The notes beneath the pieces are model-generated. The model was not told the origin of the DNA and searched no databases. It saw nothing but the letters and a program-made list of their open reading frames with translations. Position numbers and translations under genes: made by a program. A stretch of 64,000 bases of DNA. Source: Lachnospiraceae bacterium. Lineage in GTDB: Bacteria > Bacillota > Clostridia > Lachnospirales > Lachnospiraceae. Position 1 is the first letter of the stretch. Each line of letters starts with the position of its first letter. This document shows, piece by piece, positions 8,323 through 16,547 of this stretch. The stretch spans positions 1 through 64,000 of the forward strand of contig JAAWAV010000020.1 in assembly GCA_022792335.1 (NCBI GenBank). Reading direction: 5' to 3'.

Positions 8323-8520
8323 ATGGCGGAGATTCATTCTCAGGTGACGGAACTTCCCAGTTCCTGCAAATCGGCTGCAGAACATATGGTGGCAGAGCTG
8401 GAGCGGGAAGAACAGTACGCCGGACTCAACGAAAATTGCTGCCGGAGGATTACGGAACTGGAACAGGCGATTGCCAAAGAGACAGGCGAGAGAGTTGCTT
8501 TGGTGGCCTATAGGCTTTGA
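8323..8520 (+). CDS. Small hypothetical protein following the recombinase
   Basis: A 65-residue acidic, helical protein (MAEIHSQVTELPSSCKSAAE to the end VALVAYRL) with a strong ribosome site AAAGGAGG 7 bases before ATG. No family is recognised. It begins 64 bases after the recombinase and converges on the truncated cotJC with only 12 bases between the stop codons, so it may belong to the same inserted unit. Confidence 0.5.
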   Translation: MAEIHSQVTELPSSCKSAAEHMVAELEREEQYAGLNENCCRRITELEQAIAKETGERVALVAYRL

Positions 8521-8532
8521 TATGGCGGGGCT

Positions 8533-8799
8533 TTATAGGGGCGGTCTGGCCGGTGGGCGATAGGGAGAGCGGTATCTGGCGTCTGAATACGGCGCCATTT
8601 CCGCTGCTTCTCTACCGATATCGGTCAGTACTGCCTGCCCTTGCTTATAAGGCATGGTATAGCGCTGGGAGAGGTAGCGCATGGATGCGCCCATTTCTCC
8701 GTCTGGTCCGCCGTACTGGCTGATAATGACGCTGGCGAGTTTCGCATTAGGCGTTGAAATGTTTACCGGGTATTGCAGCCTCTTCTCATAGTTCCACAT
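8533..8799 (-). pseudogene. cotJC: Truncated cotJC, spore coat manganese-catalase-like protein (N-terminal third)
   Basis: The first 62-64 residues match CotJC: MWNYEKRLQYPVNI, IISQYGGPDGEMGASMRYLSQRYTMP and AVLTDIG. Family members run on for well over 100 further residues with the metal ligands of the catalase fold (the ELAHLEM-like segment). Here the reading continues into an unrelated Arg/Pro-rich tail and stops at 88 residues. AAGGAGGTG precedes the ATG, and the start overlaps the end of cotJB by 37 bases, so the 5' end is native. No 3' half of the gene was found in the window. The break faces the serine recombinase unit. Confidence 0.75.
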
Positions 8800-9047
8800 T
8801 TACCGGCACCTCCTTCCCAGGGCCAGGGTCCGTTCACCCAGGTCCAATAATCGACGCAGTCTTTTATACCGTCTTTTGTCAGGGGACCGAATTGATTTTC
8901 GTAAGCGCCTACGGCGGCCGCCCTGGCTTCTTTCATGTTCTTATAGTAGGCCAGGGCTTCCTGGTCGTCCGGATGGGTATCCAGATACAGAAGAACATCG
9001 TCAACTGCAAAACTGTATTCATAAATCTGAGTCATTAATTCATTCAT
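8763..9047 (-). CDS. cotJB: Spore coat protein CotJB
   Basis: 94 residues with the CotJB signature: SFAVDDVLLYLDTHPDDQEA, then FGPLT and the WPWEG motif near the end. It acts in the inner coat with CotJA and CotJC. The ATG overlaps the cotJA stop as ATGA, which decides the start over an in-frame GTG 15 bases upstream. After WPWEGG there is a Cys-containing extension of about 13 residues (KCGTMRRGCNTR) overlapping cotJC. Confidence 0.88.
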   Translation of the reverse strand: MNELMTQIYEYSFAVDDVLLYLDTHPDDQEALAYYKNMKEARAAAVGAYENQFGPLTKDGIKDCVDYWTWVNGPWPWEGGAGKCGTMRRGCNTR

Positions 9048-9586
9048 GGACGAACTGCACACCTCCCGATCAAAAATGGCTTGTCAAGAGACGGAAACAC
9101 GGTTCCGACAAACAATCCCTGATGAAGCGGGTACGTGCATTCCCACTGCTGCCAGGGGACATAACCCATGGCAAGGCCTTCATTGGCAGCGGGAGGACAC
9201 TCGCCGGGGCGGCAGACATTGAAGCCTGCCAGAGAAACCGGCTGGCAGGGGCAACCGGGACGGGGGGTTCTGTCCGGAGGGTTTCCGGGGGAAGGGTTCT
9301 GGCAACCGCAGGAAGGGCCCTTAGGGGGAGCAGAGCAACCACAGGAAGGACCTCTGTGAGGAGCAGAGCAACCGCAGGAAGGACCTTTAGGGGGAGTAGA
9401 GCAACCACAGGAAGGACCTTTAGGAGGAGCAGAGCAACCACAGGAAGAATCCTTGGGAGGATTCTGACAGCCGCAGGAAGGAGCCTTACGGGGCGTGGGG
9501 CAGCCGCAGGACATAGAGTCTTGGCCGCATCCGGAGCCGGAGGTGTTTCGCCGGCAATCTACACGGCGCTGATAATAACGTTCCAA
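9044..9586 (-). CDS. cotJA: CotJA-like spore coat protein with a Cys-Gly-Cys repeat extension
   Basis: The C-terminal part (about 135-175) is CotJA-like: AMGYVPWQQWECTYPLHQGL and VGTVFPSLDKPF. CotJA proteins are normally around 80 residues, but this one has 180. In front of the domain lie seven tandem 11-residue units of the type SCGCSAPPKGP (residues 26-102), then a Pro/Cys segment. The start is TTG behind AAAGGAG. Cys-rich repeats suggest disulfide cross-linking or metal binding in the coat; this is inference. A possible sporulation -10-like CATATATTA (9631-9623) lies upstream on the minus strand, without a clear -35. Confidence 0.85.
   Translation of the reverse strand: MERYYQRRVDCRRNTSGSGCGQDSMSCGCPTPRKAPSCGCQNPPKDSSCGCSAPPKGPSCGCSTPPKGPSCGCSAPHRGPSCGCSAPPKGPSCGCQNPSPGNPPDRTPRPGCPCQPVSLAGFNVCRPGECPPAANEGLAMGYVPWQQWECTYPLHQGLFVGTVFPSLDKPFLIGRCAVRP
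9281..9511 (-). repeat. Seven tandem 33-base repeats inside cotJA
   Basis: Seven in-frame 33-base units encode SCGC followed by seven variable residues (mostly SAPPKGP, STPPKGP, QNPPKDS, SAPHRGP). The central units are nearly identical at the DNA level, so the array could expand or contract by slippage or recombination. Confidence 0.9.
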
Positions 9587-9674
9587 GATTCAAAAACTCC
9601 TTTCGAATTGATTGTTTAATAGTAATATATGAGAAAACGAGGGGGAGGTGCGGAAACTTGGGGACAGAGGGCAC

Positions 9675-9703
9675 TTGCACATTTGGGGGGAAAATGGTAT
9701 GAT
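9675..9703 (+). promoter_or_regulatory. Sigma-A promoter of the hem operon
   Basis: TTGCAC and TATGAT are exactly 17 bases apart. The leader to the hemA TTG start is about 70 bases. I saw no recognisable cobalamin riboswitch elements in that short leader. Confidence 0.65.
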
Positions 9704-9781
9704 TTTGAAGGACAAAGATTGCCGGTGACGAAGAAGGGCGTCTGCATTCCCGGAGGTTGCCGGCAGAAAAGAGGAACGACA

Positions 9782-11020
9782 TTGAGGATAAAAATGGCCG
9801 GAATTGATTACCAGAAGGCGCCGGTTCAAATCAGGGAACAGTTTTCTATGACAGCGTCCATGGTGGAACGGGCTTTGAGGGAGAGCCGGCAGACCAAAGG
9901 CGTGACAGGATGCGTGATAATTTCCACCTGCAACAGGACGGAATACTGGATCAGCGGGGAAGAAGAATCCTTTGACTGTCTGGACGTGGCAGCGCTTCTC
10001 GCCCGGGAAAAGGGGCTTGAGGTTTCGGAGTATGCCGGATTTTTCACGGTGAGGGAAGGCAGAGAGGCTGTCCATTATCTGATGGAACTTTCCTGCGGCT
10101 TAAGATCACAGATTTTCGGGGACGACCAGATCATTACCCAGGTCAAACGGGCGGTGGATATGGCCAGAGAGCAGGAGGCGCTAGACGCTGTACTGGAGAT
10201 TTTATTTCGTACGGCCATCACTGGAGCGAAAAAGGTGAAGAGCAAAGTGCTTCTCACCAATGTGGATCGTTCTGTGGCGGCCGCCATGAGAAGCTTGCTT
10301 GAGCAGGAGGGAATTTCCGTTTCCGGGAAACGCTGCATGGTTATCGGGAACGGAGAAATCGGAAGGCTGGCGGCCAGTGAGCTTGTGAAGGCAGGAGGAC
10401 TGGTATCTATGACGCTGCGTCAGTATAAGGCGAAGGAAGCTGTGATTCCGGCCGGCTGTCGGGTGATCGATTATCAGGAGCGGTACGAAGCGCTGCGAAA
10501 GATGGAGCTTGTGGTGAGCGCGACAGTCAGCCCCCATTATACGCTGACAAAGGAACAGGCGGGAGATTTCTTGGAAGAGGGGGAAAAGATCTTGATTGAT
10601 CTGGCGATTCCGAGGGATATTGAACCGGATCTGGGAAGAATGCCCGGAGTCCGTCTGTTTGACATGGACAGCTTTGACACGCTTAAATCAGAGGGAGACA
10701 GGCGGCAGATTGCGGTGGCGGACGGGATTCTCAAAAAATATGAGCTGGAGTATGAGCAGTGGTATGCATTCCGGGAATACATATCGGTTGTGAAGGAGAT
10801 TTCGGAGTTTGCCGGGGAGGATGTGGCGGCGAGACTAAAAAAGGAGTTGAAGCAGCATGTTCCGGAACGGGAAAACAGGGAAGCTCTGGAAAAAGCAATT
10901 GGACGGGCGGCGGCAAAGGTGGTGGCTAAGCTCTGCTATGGACTCAGAGAGAATCTGGAGCCGGAAACATGGCGCCCCTGTCTGGAGGGGCTGCTTTCCT
11001 CTGCCAGAGAACTGGAATGA
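9782..11020 (+). CDS. hemA: Glutamyl-tRNA reductase
   Basis: Catalyses NADPH-dependent reduction of glutamyl-tRNA to glutamate-1-semialdehyde, the first committed step of C5-pathway tetrapyrrole synthesis. 412 residues from a TTG start behind GAGGAA (frame open further upstream without HemA similarity). N-terminal GIDYQKAPVQIREQF and STCNRTEYW contain the catalytic Cys; GLRSQIFGDDQIITQVK is the strongly conserved family block; the NADPH domain has VIGNGEIGRLA, and a helical dimerisation domain ends the protein. First gene of the hem operon. Confidence 0.93.
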   Translation: MRIKMAGIDYQKAPVQIREQFSMTASMVERALRESRQTKGVTGCVIISTCNRTEYWISGEEESFDCLDVAALLAREKGLEVSEYAGFFTVREGREAVHYLMELSCGLRSQIFGDDQIITQVKRAVDMAREQEALDAVLEILFRTAITGAKKVKSKVLLTNVDRSVAAAMRSLLEQEGISVSGKRCMVIGNGEIGRLAASELVKAGGLVSMTLRQYKAKEAVIPAGCRVIDYQERYEALRKMELVVSATVSPHYTLTKEQAGDFLEEGEKILIDLAIPRDIEPDLGRMPGVRLFDMDSFDTLKSEGDRRQIAVADGILKKYELEYEQWYAFREYISVVKEISEFAGEDVAARLKKELKQHVPERENREALEKAIGRAAAKVVAKLCYGLRENLEPETWRPCLEGLLSSARELE

Positions 11021-11047
11021 GCAGGATGAGAAAGATGGAGACAGAGT

Positions 11048-11605
11048 ATGAGATTTCCGATGTTTATAGAGCTGGAGGGAAAAAAAGCAGTGGTGGCCGG
11101 GGCCGGGAGAATCGGTACCAGGAGGATTCGGCTGTTGGCGGATTTTGGCGCCTGGGTGACAGTGATTGCGCCGGAGATTTCCGATGAGGTAAGGAGGCTG
11201 TGGGAGGCAGGACAGGTAAGCTGCGAACTGAGAGAAATTGAACAAAGAGATGTGGAGGGAGCGTTTCTGGCGGTGGCGGCGACCGATCAAAGGGAGATCA
11301 ACCGCCGGATGGCGTTTTGGTGCCGGAGCGTTGGGATTCCCGTCAATGTGGCGGATCGGAAGGAAGAGTGCGATTTTTATTTTCCGGGAATCGCCAGGGC
11401 AGGGTGCCTGACGGCGGGGGTCTGTGCCGGAGGAAATGCTCATCGACTGGCAAAGGAGGCTGCGGCGGATATCCGTGGCCTTTTTGCAGAGAATGCAGAA
11501 AAATACGGGCTGGCTGCCAAAGAGGGAGACGGCCGGTACGAAGCAGAAATTTTGGACTTGCCAAGCAGGGAAAACCATGGGAGGAACGGAGTTCATGGGG
11601 AGTGA
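11048..11605 (+). CDS. Precorrin-2 dehydrogenase (siroheme synthase, SirC/Met8 type)
   Basis: 185 residues with an N-terminal Rossmann domain (LEGKKAVVAGAGRIGTRRIR, LLADFGAWVTVIAP), then VAATDQREINRRM and NVADRKEECDFYFPGI, typical of NAD-dependent oxidation of precorrin-2 to sirohydrochlorin. RBS and ATG follow hemA by 27 bases; the 3' end overlaps the next gene by 11 bases. Its presence, together with a methyltransferase domain in the next gene, directs this operon to siroheme or cobalamin. A separate chelatase gene is not seen. Confidence 0.85.
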   Translation: MRFPMFIELEGKKAVVAGAGRIGTRRIRLLADFGAWVTVIAPEISDEVRRLWEAGQVSCELREIEQRDVEGAFLAVAATDQREINRRMAFWCRSVGIPVNVADRKEECDFYFPGIARAGCLTAGVCAGGNAHRLAKEAAADIRGLFAENAEKYGLAAKEGDGRYEAEILDLPSRENHGRNGVHGE

Positions 11606-14135
11606 AAAAAGGGAAATTCGCGTGGGAAGCCGGGAGAGCAAACTGGCGGTTGCACAGACGAGGCTTCTTTTGAGGAAGCTTGAGGAACATCATCCGGAGC
11701 TTGTATTCCGGTTAGTGACTATGAAAACCACAGGAGACATGATTCTGGACAGAAGTCTGGACAAGGTGGGCGGAAAGGGACTGTTTGTAAAGGAGCTGGA
11801 TAAGGCGCTCCGGGAGAAACAGATTGATTTCAGTGTTCACAGTTTAAAAGACATGCCCATGGAACAGCCGATGGGAATGCCCATTGTCGCCATGGGGGAG
11901 CGGGGCGAGGTCCGGGACGTGCTGGTTTATCCGAGAGGGCGGGAGCGGTGGAGCAGAGCGTCTGGCCGTCCTTTTGTGATTGGAACTTCCAGCGAAAGAA
12001 GGCGGCTTCAGCTAAAGGCTCTGTTTCCGGAAGCGGAATTTTCACTGCTCCGGGGAAATGTTCTGACCCGCCTGAAAAAGCTGGATGAAGGCCAGTACGA
12101 TGCCATTGTACTGGCGGCCGCCGGCCTGATCCGCCTGGGACTTGCAGAGAGAATTGACGAATATCTGGATACGGAAGTGGTGATACCTGCAGCAGGGCAG
12201 GCAGTTTTGGCCGTTCAGGGCCGGGAGGGAGAGGATTACTCCTATCTGGACTGCATTGACAATCAGGTCGCCAGGCAGGAGGCCGAAGCAGAGCGGGGAT
12301 TCGTCCGATATCTGGACGGAGGCTGTTCTTCTCCCATTGCCGCTTATGCGAAGAGACAGGCGGAGGGCAATATACGGCTTCAGGGACTCTATTATGATGA
12401 GAAAACGGGACGACATATTACCGGAGAGCTCACAGGAGCGGCTGAAGAAGGAGAGAGGCTTGGCATTCGTTTGGCAAAAAAACTGCGAAAAGAATTGCAA
12501 GAAGGAAAACAAGAAGAACAGCGAAAAAAACGGGAAGAGACTGTGACGACGCAGACAAAAACAAAGGGATGGGCAGAAATAAAAAAACAGGAAGGAACAA
12601 AAAAGCAGGAAGAAACAAAAGAACAGGCGAAGAAGAGGGCGGTCGGAAAGGTCTGGCTGGTGGGAGCAGGGCCCTCCGATGTCGGACTTTTTACCATAAA
12701 GGGCGCGCAGGTTCTTTCTAAGGCCCAGGTGGTTGTCTGTGACAGACTGGTGGGACCTGGAATCTTGCAGATGATACCGGAGGAGGCAGAGATTTTTGAT
12801 GTGGGAAAGAGCTCCGGAAATCATCCGGTTCCTCAGAAAGAGATCAGCCGGCTTCTTCTTGAAAAGGCCCTGGAGGGAAAACGGGTGGTGCGTTTAAAGG
12901 GCGGCGATCCCTTTGTATTTGGACGGGGCGGCGAAGAACTGGAGCTTCTGGCGGCCAGCGGGATTCCTTTTGAAGTGGTACCGGGAGTGACTGCGGCTTC
13001 GGCAGTGACTGCCTACGCGGGGATTCCTGTGACACATCGGGACTACTGTTCCTCTGTCCATCTGATTACAGCTCATAAAAAGCGGGGAAGCAGCGAGAGC
13101 CTGGATTTTGAGACGCTGGCGAAGCTTGACGGTACTCTGGTTTTCTACATGGGACTTGGTGAACTGGAGACGATCTGCCGGGGACTTTTGGAGGCGGGCA
13201 TGGGGAAAGAGATGCCGGCGGCAGTGATTTCCAGGGGCACCACTGCCGCCCAGCGACAGGTGTTTTCCACCCTGGTGAAGCTTCCCGAAGAGGCCGGGAA
13301 GGCGGAAATGATATCTCCGGCTTTAATTGTGGTTGGAAAGGTATGCAGTCTTTCTGAGACCTTCCGCTGGGCACAGGAGCGGCCCCTTGGAAGGAGACGG
13401 ATTCTTGTCACCAGGCCAAAGAAACGGAGCAATCAAATGGCGGAGCGACTTTTGGCCCTTGGGGCGGAGGTGATTTTGCTTCCGGCCATTCGGACGGAGC
13501 CAATTGCAGAAAATGAAGCGCTGGAGGAAGCATTCTCCCATATGGGAGATTATGACTGGATTGCCTTTACCAGCGCGGAAGGCGTGGACTGCTTTTTCGA
13601 TAAGATGTATGAGAAGGGGATTGATATCCGCTCCCTTGCAGGAATCCAGTTTGCGGCCATCGGTCCGGCCACGGGGAAAGCGCTTGGAAAACGGGGAATC
13701 CTGCCGGTTTTACAGCCGGAGTCCTTTACAGGAAAAGCCCTTGGAGAGAGTCTGGCGGAACGGATGAAGCCCGGGGAGCGGCTGCTTTTGCCACGGGCAG
13801 ATATCGGGACCAGGGAAGTGTTGGAGCCCCTTTTGGATGCCGGAGCCTCTTTTGTGGATATCCCGGTTTACCGGACCATAATGGCAGGAAATGACAGATT
13901 GCTGCCAAAGCTTCTGCCGGACGATATTGTGACCTTTACAAGTGCCTCCACAGTTCGGGGGTTTGCTGCTCTTTATCCGGAGTCAGAATATCGGAGTGTG
14001 CTTGGCCTTTGCATTGGGGAACAGACGGCAAAGGAGGCCAGGTATTACGGGATCCGGACAGTCGTGTCAGACAGGGCGGAAATGGATAGTATGGTGGAAA
14101 AACTTTTGGAGATAGCAGGAGGAATGGGACAATGA
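11595..14135 (+). CDS. Trifunctional HemC-CobA-HemD fusion: hydroxymethylbilane synthase, uroporphyrinogen-III methyltransferase and uroporphyrinogen-III synthase
   Basis: 846 residues from the ATG behind GAGGAACGGAG (the upstream open frame only overlaps sirC). Residues 1-303 are HemC, with VGSRESKLAVAQT, GGKGLFVKELD, VHSLKDMP and the dipyrromethane-binding Cys244 in LDGGCSSPIAA. Residues 303-350 are a Lys/Glu/Gln/Thr linker. Residues 351-590 are the SAM-dependent methyltransferase (LVGAGPSDVGLFTIKG, RLKGGDPFVFGRGGEE, VTAASAVTAYAGIPVTHR). Residues 600-846 are HemD (ILVTRPKKRSNQMAERL, WIAFTSAEGV, VTFTSASTVRGF). One chain therefore takes porphobilinogen to precorrin-2. Confidence 0.92.
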   Translation: MGSEKREIRVGSRESKLAVAQTRLLLRKLEEHHPELVFRLVTMKTTGDMILDRSLDKVGGKGLFVKELDKALREKQIDFSVHSLKDMPMEQPMGMPIVAMGERGEVRDVLVYPRGRERWSRASGRPFVIGTSSERRRLQLKALFPEAEFSLLRGNVLTRLKKLDEGQYDAIVLAAAGLIRLGLAERIDEYLDTEVVIPAAGQAVLAVQGREGEDYSYLDCIDNQVARQEAEAERGFVRYLDGGCSSPIAAYAKRQAEGNIRLQGLYYDEKTGRHITGELTGAAEEGERLGIRLAKKLRKELQEGKQEEQRKKREETVTTQTKTKGWAEIKKQEGTKKQEETKEQAKKRAVGKVWLVGAGPSDVGLFTIKGAQVLSKAQVVVCDRLVGPGILQMIPEEAEIFDVGKSSGNHPVPQKEISRLLLEKALEGKRVVRLKGGDPFVFGRGGEELELLAASGIPFEVVPGVTAASAVTAYAGIPVTHRDYCSSVHLITAHKKRGSSESLDFETLAKLDGTLVFYMGLGELETICRGLLEAGMGKEMPAAVISRGTTAAQRQVFSTLVKLPEEAGKAEMISPALIVVGKVCSLSETFRWAQERPLGRRRILVTRPKKRSNQMAERLLALGAEVILLPAIRTEPIAENEALEEAFSHMGDYDWIAFTSAEGVDCFFDKMYEKGIDIRSLAGIQFAAIGPATGKALGKRGILPVLQPESFTGKALGESLAERMKPGERLLLPRADIGTREVLEPLLDAGASFVDIPVYRTIMAGNDRLLPKLLPDDIVTFTSASTVRGFAALYPESEYRSVLGLCIGEQTAKEARYYGIRTVVSDRAEMDSMVEKLLEIAGGMGQ

Positions 14136-15115
14136 ACAGTAAGAAACGCCCCAGGCGCCTTCGGGGGACGGAGACGCTCAGGAATATGGTAAGGGAAACC
14201 AGGATGGATAAGGCTTCGCTGATTTATCCGATGTTTGTGGTGGAGGGAAAGGGAATCCGCAGGGAGATTCCCTCGATGCCGGGGCAGTATCACTATAGTT
14301 TGGATATGCTTCCGGCGGCTCTGGAGGAAGTGGCAAAATCCGGCGTTTCTTCTGTGATGCTGTTTGGCATACCGGAAAAAAAAGACGAGCTTGGAAGCAG
14401 CGCCTGGGTAGAGGACGGAATCATCCAACGGGCGCTTGAAGCAGGGAAAAAGGCGGTGCCGGAACTTTATTACATTACGGACGTATGTATGTGTGAATAC
14501 ACATCCCATGGCCATTGCGGCGCACTCTGTGGTCGCCATGTGGACAATGACAGGACGCTGCCGCTTCTGGCAAAGACGGCTCTTTCTCATGTACGGGCGG
14601 GGGCGGATATGGTGGCGCCTTCTGACATGATGGACGGGAGAGTGGAAGCAATCCGGCAGATTTTGGATGAGAATGGTTATCTGGAGACGCCGATTATGTC
14701 TTATGCGGTCAAATATGCCTCTGCCTTTTACGGACCGTTCAGAGAGGCGGCGGATTCTGCTCCGGCTTTCGGAGACAGAAAAACCTATCAGATGGATTAT
14801 CACAATGCAAAAGAGGGGATCAAGGAGGCGCTTTTGGATGTGGAAGAAGGCGCCGACCTGGTTATGGTAAAGCCGGCTCTGTCTTATCTGGATGTGATTC
14901 GGCGGGTATCGGAGCAGGTCTGCGTCCCTGTGGCCGCTTACAGCGTCAGCGGGGAATACGCCATGATCAAGGCGGCCGCTATGAAAGGATGGATTGACGA
15001 GGCTTCGGTGGTCTGCGAGGCTGCGACCAGCGTATACCGGGCCGGCGCAGGCGTGCTTCTTACCTATTACGCAAAGGAACTGGCCAGATTCATGGAAGAA
15101 GGCCGGATTGGATGA
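14132..15115 (+). CDS. hemB: Porphobilinogen synthase (delta-aminolevulinate dehydratase)
   Basis: Condenses two 5-aminolevulinate molecules to porphobilinogen. 327 residues; zinc-type site CMCEYTSHGHCG, first active-site region MSYAVKYASAFYGPF and the Schiff-base lysine region MVKPALSYLDVI. The N terminus RPRRLRGTETLRNMVRETR is characteristic. ATGA overlap with the fusion gene upstream shows translational coupling. Confidence 0.95.
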   Translation: MNSKKRPRRLRGTETLRNMVRETRMDKASLIYPMFVVEGKGIRREIPSMPGQYHYSLDMLPAALEEVAKSGVSSVMLFGIPEKKDELGSSAWVEDGIIQRALEAGKKAVPELYYITDVCMCEYTSHGHCGALCGRHVDNDRTLPLLAKTALSHVRAGADMVAPSDMMDGRVEAIRQILDENGYLETPIMSYAVKYASAFYGPFREAADSAPAFGDRKTYQMDYHNAKEGIKEALLDVEEGADLVMVKPALSYLDVIRRVSEQVCVPVAAYSVSGEYAMIKAAAMKGWIDEASVVCEAATSVYRAGAGVLLTYYAKELARFMEEGRIG

Positions 15116-15199
15116 ATCCGTCGGAGCGCCGGCCAGTGAGCAAAGGCGGCAGACGAGAAGAGGCAGAGAGGACTTAAAAAACAGAAAAAGGAGCGGGTT

Positions 15200-16486
15200 A
15201 TGAGCAGATCGGAAGCATTATTTGAGCGGGCGAAACAGGTGATTCCCGGAGGCGTCAACAGCCCGGTGCGGGCATTTCAGGCTGTGGGGGGGAATCCCCG
15301 CTTTATCGGGAAAGCGGACGGGACCAGAATGATGGATGTGGACGGAAATACTTATTTGGATTATATCGGGTCCTGGGGACCAATGATCCTGGGACACAGC
15401 CATCCGGCTATTACGGAGGCAGCTGTAAAGGCGGCGGAGCAGGGATTGAGTTTCGGCGCAAGCTGTGAAGCAGAAGTGGAGATGGCGGAACTTATCTGCC
15501 AGTCAGTGCCTTCCGTGGAACTGGTGCGCATGGTCAATTCCGGTACGGAGGCAGTGATGTCGGCCTTGCGGGCGGCAAGAGGTTATACAGGACGGGATAA
15601 GATTGTCAAATTTGAAGGATGCTATCATGGTCACTGCGACTCCATGCTGGTCAAAGCAGGATCCGGTGTCATGACTGGGGGAGCGCCAGACAGCGCCGGA
15701 GTGCCAAAAGGCTGCGCGGCCGATACGCTGACGGCAGTTTACAACGATTTGAAAAGCGTGGAAAAGCTGTTTTCTGAATTTCCCGGCGAGATTGCCGCCG
15801 TGATTGTGGAGCCGGTGGCGGCCAATATGGGAGTGGTAACGCCGGAAGAAGGATTTCTTTCAGGACTTCGGAGCCTTTGCAGCAAAGAGAAGGCGCTGCT
15901 GATTTTCGACGAGGTGATTACTGGATTCCGGCTCGGGTTTACCGGGGCGCAGGGGTACTATGATGTGACGCCGGATCTGACCACCTTTGGGAAAATCATC
16001 GGCGCGGGGATGCCGGTAGGCGCCTACGGCGGACGGCGGGAAGTCATGGAGACGGTAGCTCCCGTAGGGCAGGTATATCAGGCGGGAACCTTAAGTGGAA
16101 ATCCGGTGGCCATGGCGGCAGGGCTTGCCCAGCTTCATATCCTGAAGGAGAATCCGGATATTTATGAGAAGCTGAACAGACTTGGAGACTGCTTCCGGAC
16201 GAAACTGAGCGGACTTTTGGAGCAGTATCAGGTTCCCTGTCAGGTGACAGGCGTCGGCTCTTTGAGCTGTCTGTTCTTTACAGAAAGGCCGGTGAGAGAC
16301 TATCCTTCAGCAAAAACTTCTGATACAGAAGCTTTCGGCCGGTATTTCCGCTATATGTTGAGCAAAGGCATCTATGTGGCTCCCTCTCAGTTCGAGGCGC
16401 TCTTTTTGTCCGCGGCTCATACGGAGGAAGATATCAGCCGGACGCTGACTGTGATGGAGGAATACTGGAACCATCCGGAGGTCTGA
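15200..16486 (+). CDS. hemL: Glutamate-1-semialdehyde 2,1-aminomutase
   Basis: PLP enzyme that turns glutamate-1-semialdehyde into 5-aminolevulinate, closing the C5 route begun by HemA. 428 residues; RAKQVIPGGVNSPVRAF at the start, VNSGTEAVMSALRAARG, FEGCYHGHCDSMLVKAGSG, LIFDEVITGFR, and the PLP lysine at Lys265 in TTFGKIIGAGMPVGA. Last gene of the hem operon. The strand and spacing (84 bases after hemB) agree with one transcript. Confidence 0.96.
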   Translation: MSRSEALFERAKQVIPGGVNSPVRAFQAVGGNPRFIGKADGTRMMDVDGNTYLDYIGSWGPMILGHSHPAITEAAVKAAEQGLSFGASCEAEVEMAELICQSVPSVELVRMVNSGTEAVMSALRAARGYTGRDKIVKFEGCYHGHCDSMLVKAGSGVMTGGAPDSAGVPKGCAADTLTAVYNDLKSVEKLFSEFPGEIAAVIVEPVAANMGVVTPEEGFLSGLRSLCSKEKALLIFDEVITGFRLGFTGAQGYYDVTPDLTTFGKIIGAGMPVGAYGGRREVMETVAPVGQVYQAGTLSGNPVAMAAGLAQLHILKENPDIYEKLNRLGDCFRTKLSGLLEQYQVPCQVTGVGSLSCLFFTERPVRDYPSAKTSDTEAFGRYFRYMLSKGIYVAPSQFEALFLSAAHTEEDISRTLTVMEEYWNHPEV

Positions 16487-16547
16487 ATTTGGAGACCTTT
16501 CGGAGTTCGTCATTCCCTGGAGGTCCTACAAGCAGAAAGGAATTTTT

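Noticed and set aside
9281-9511. 33-base direct repeats that could suggest a CRISPR array
   Set aside because: The units are contiguous without spacers and encode in-frame SCGC repeats of the CotJA-like protein.
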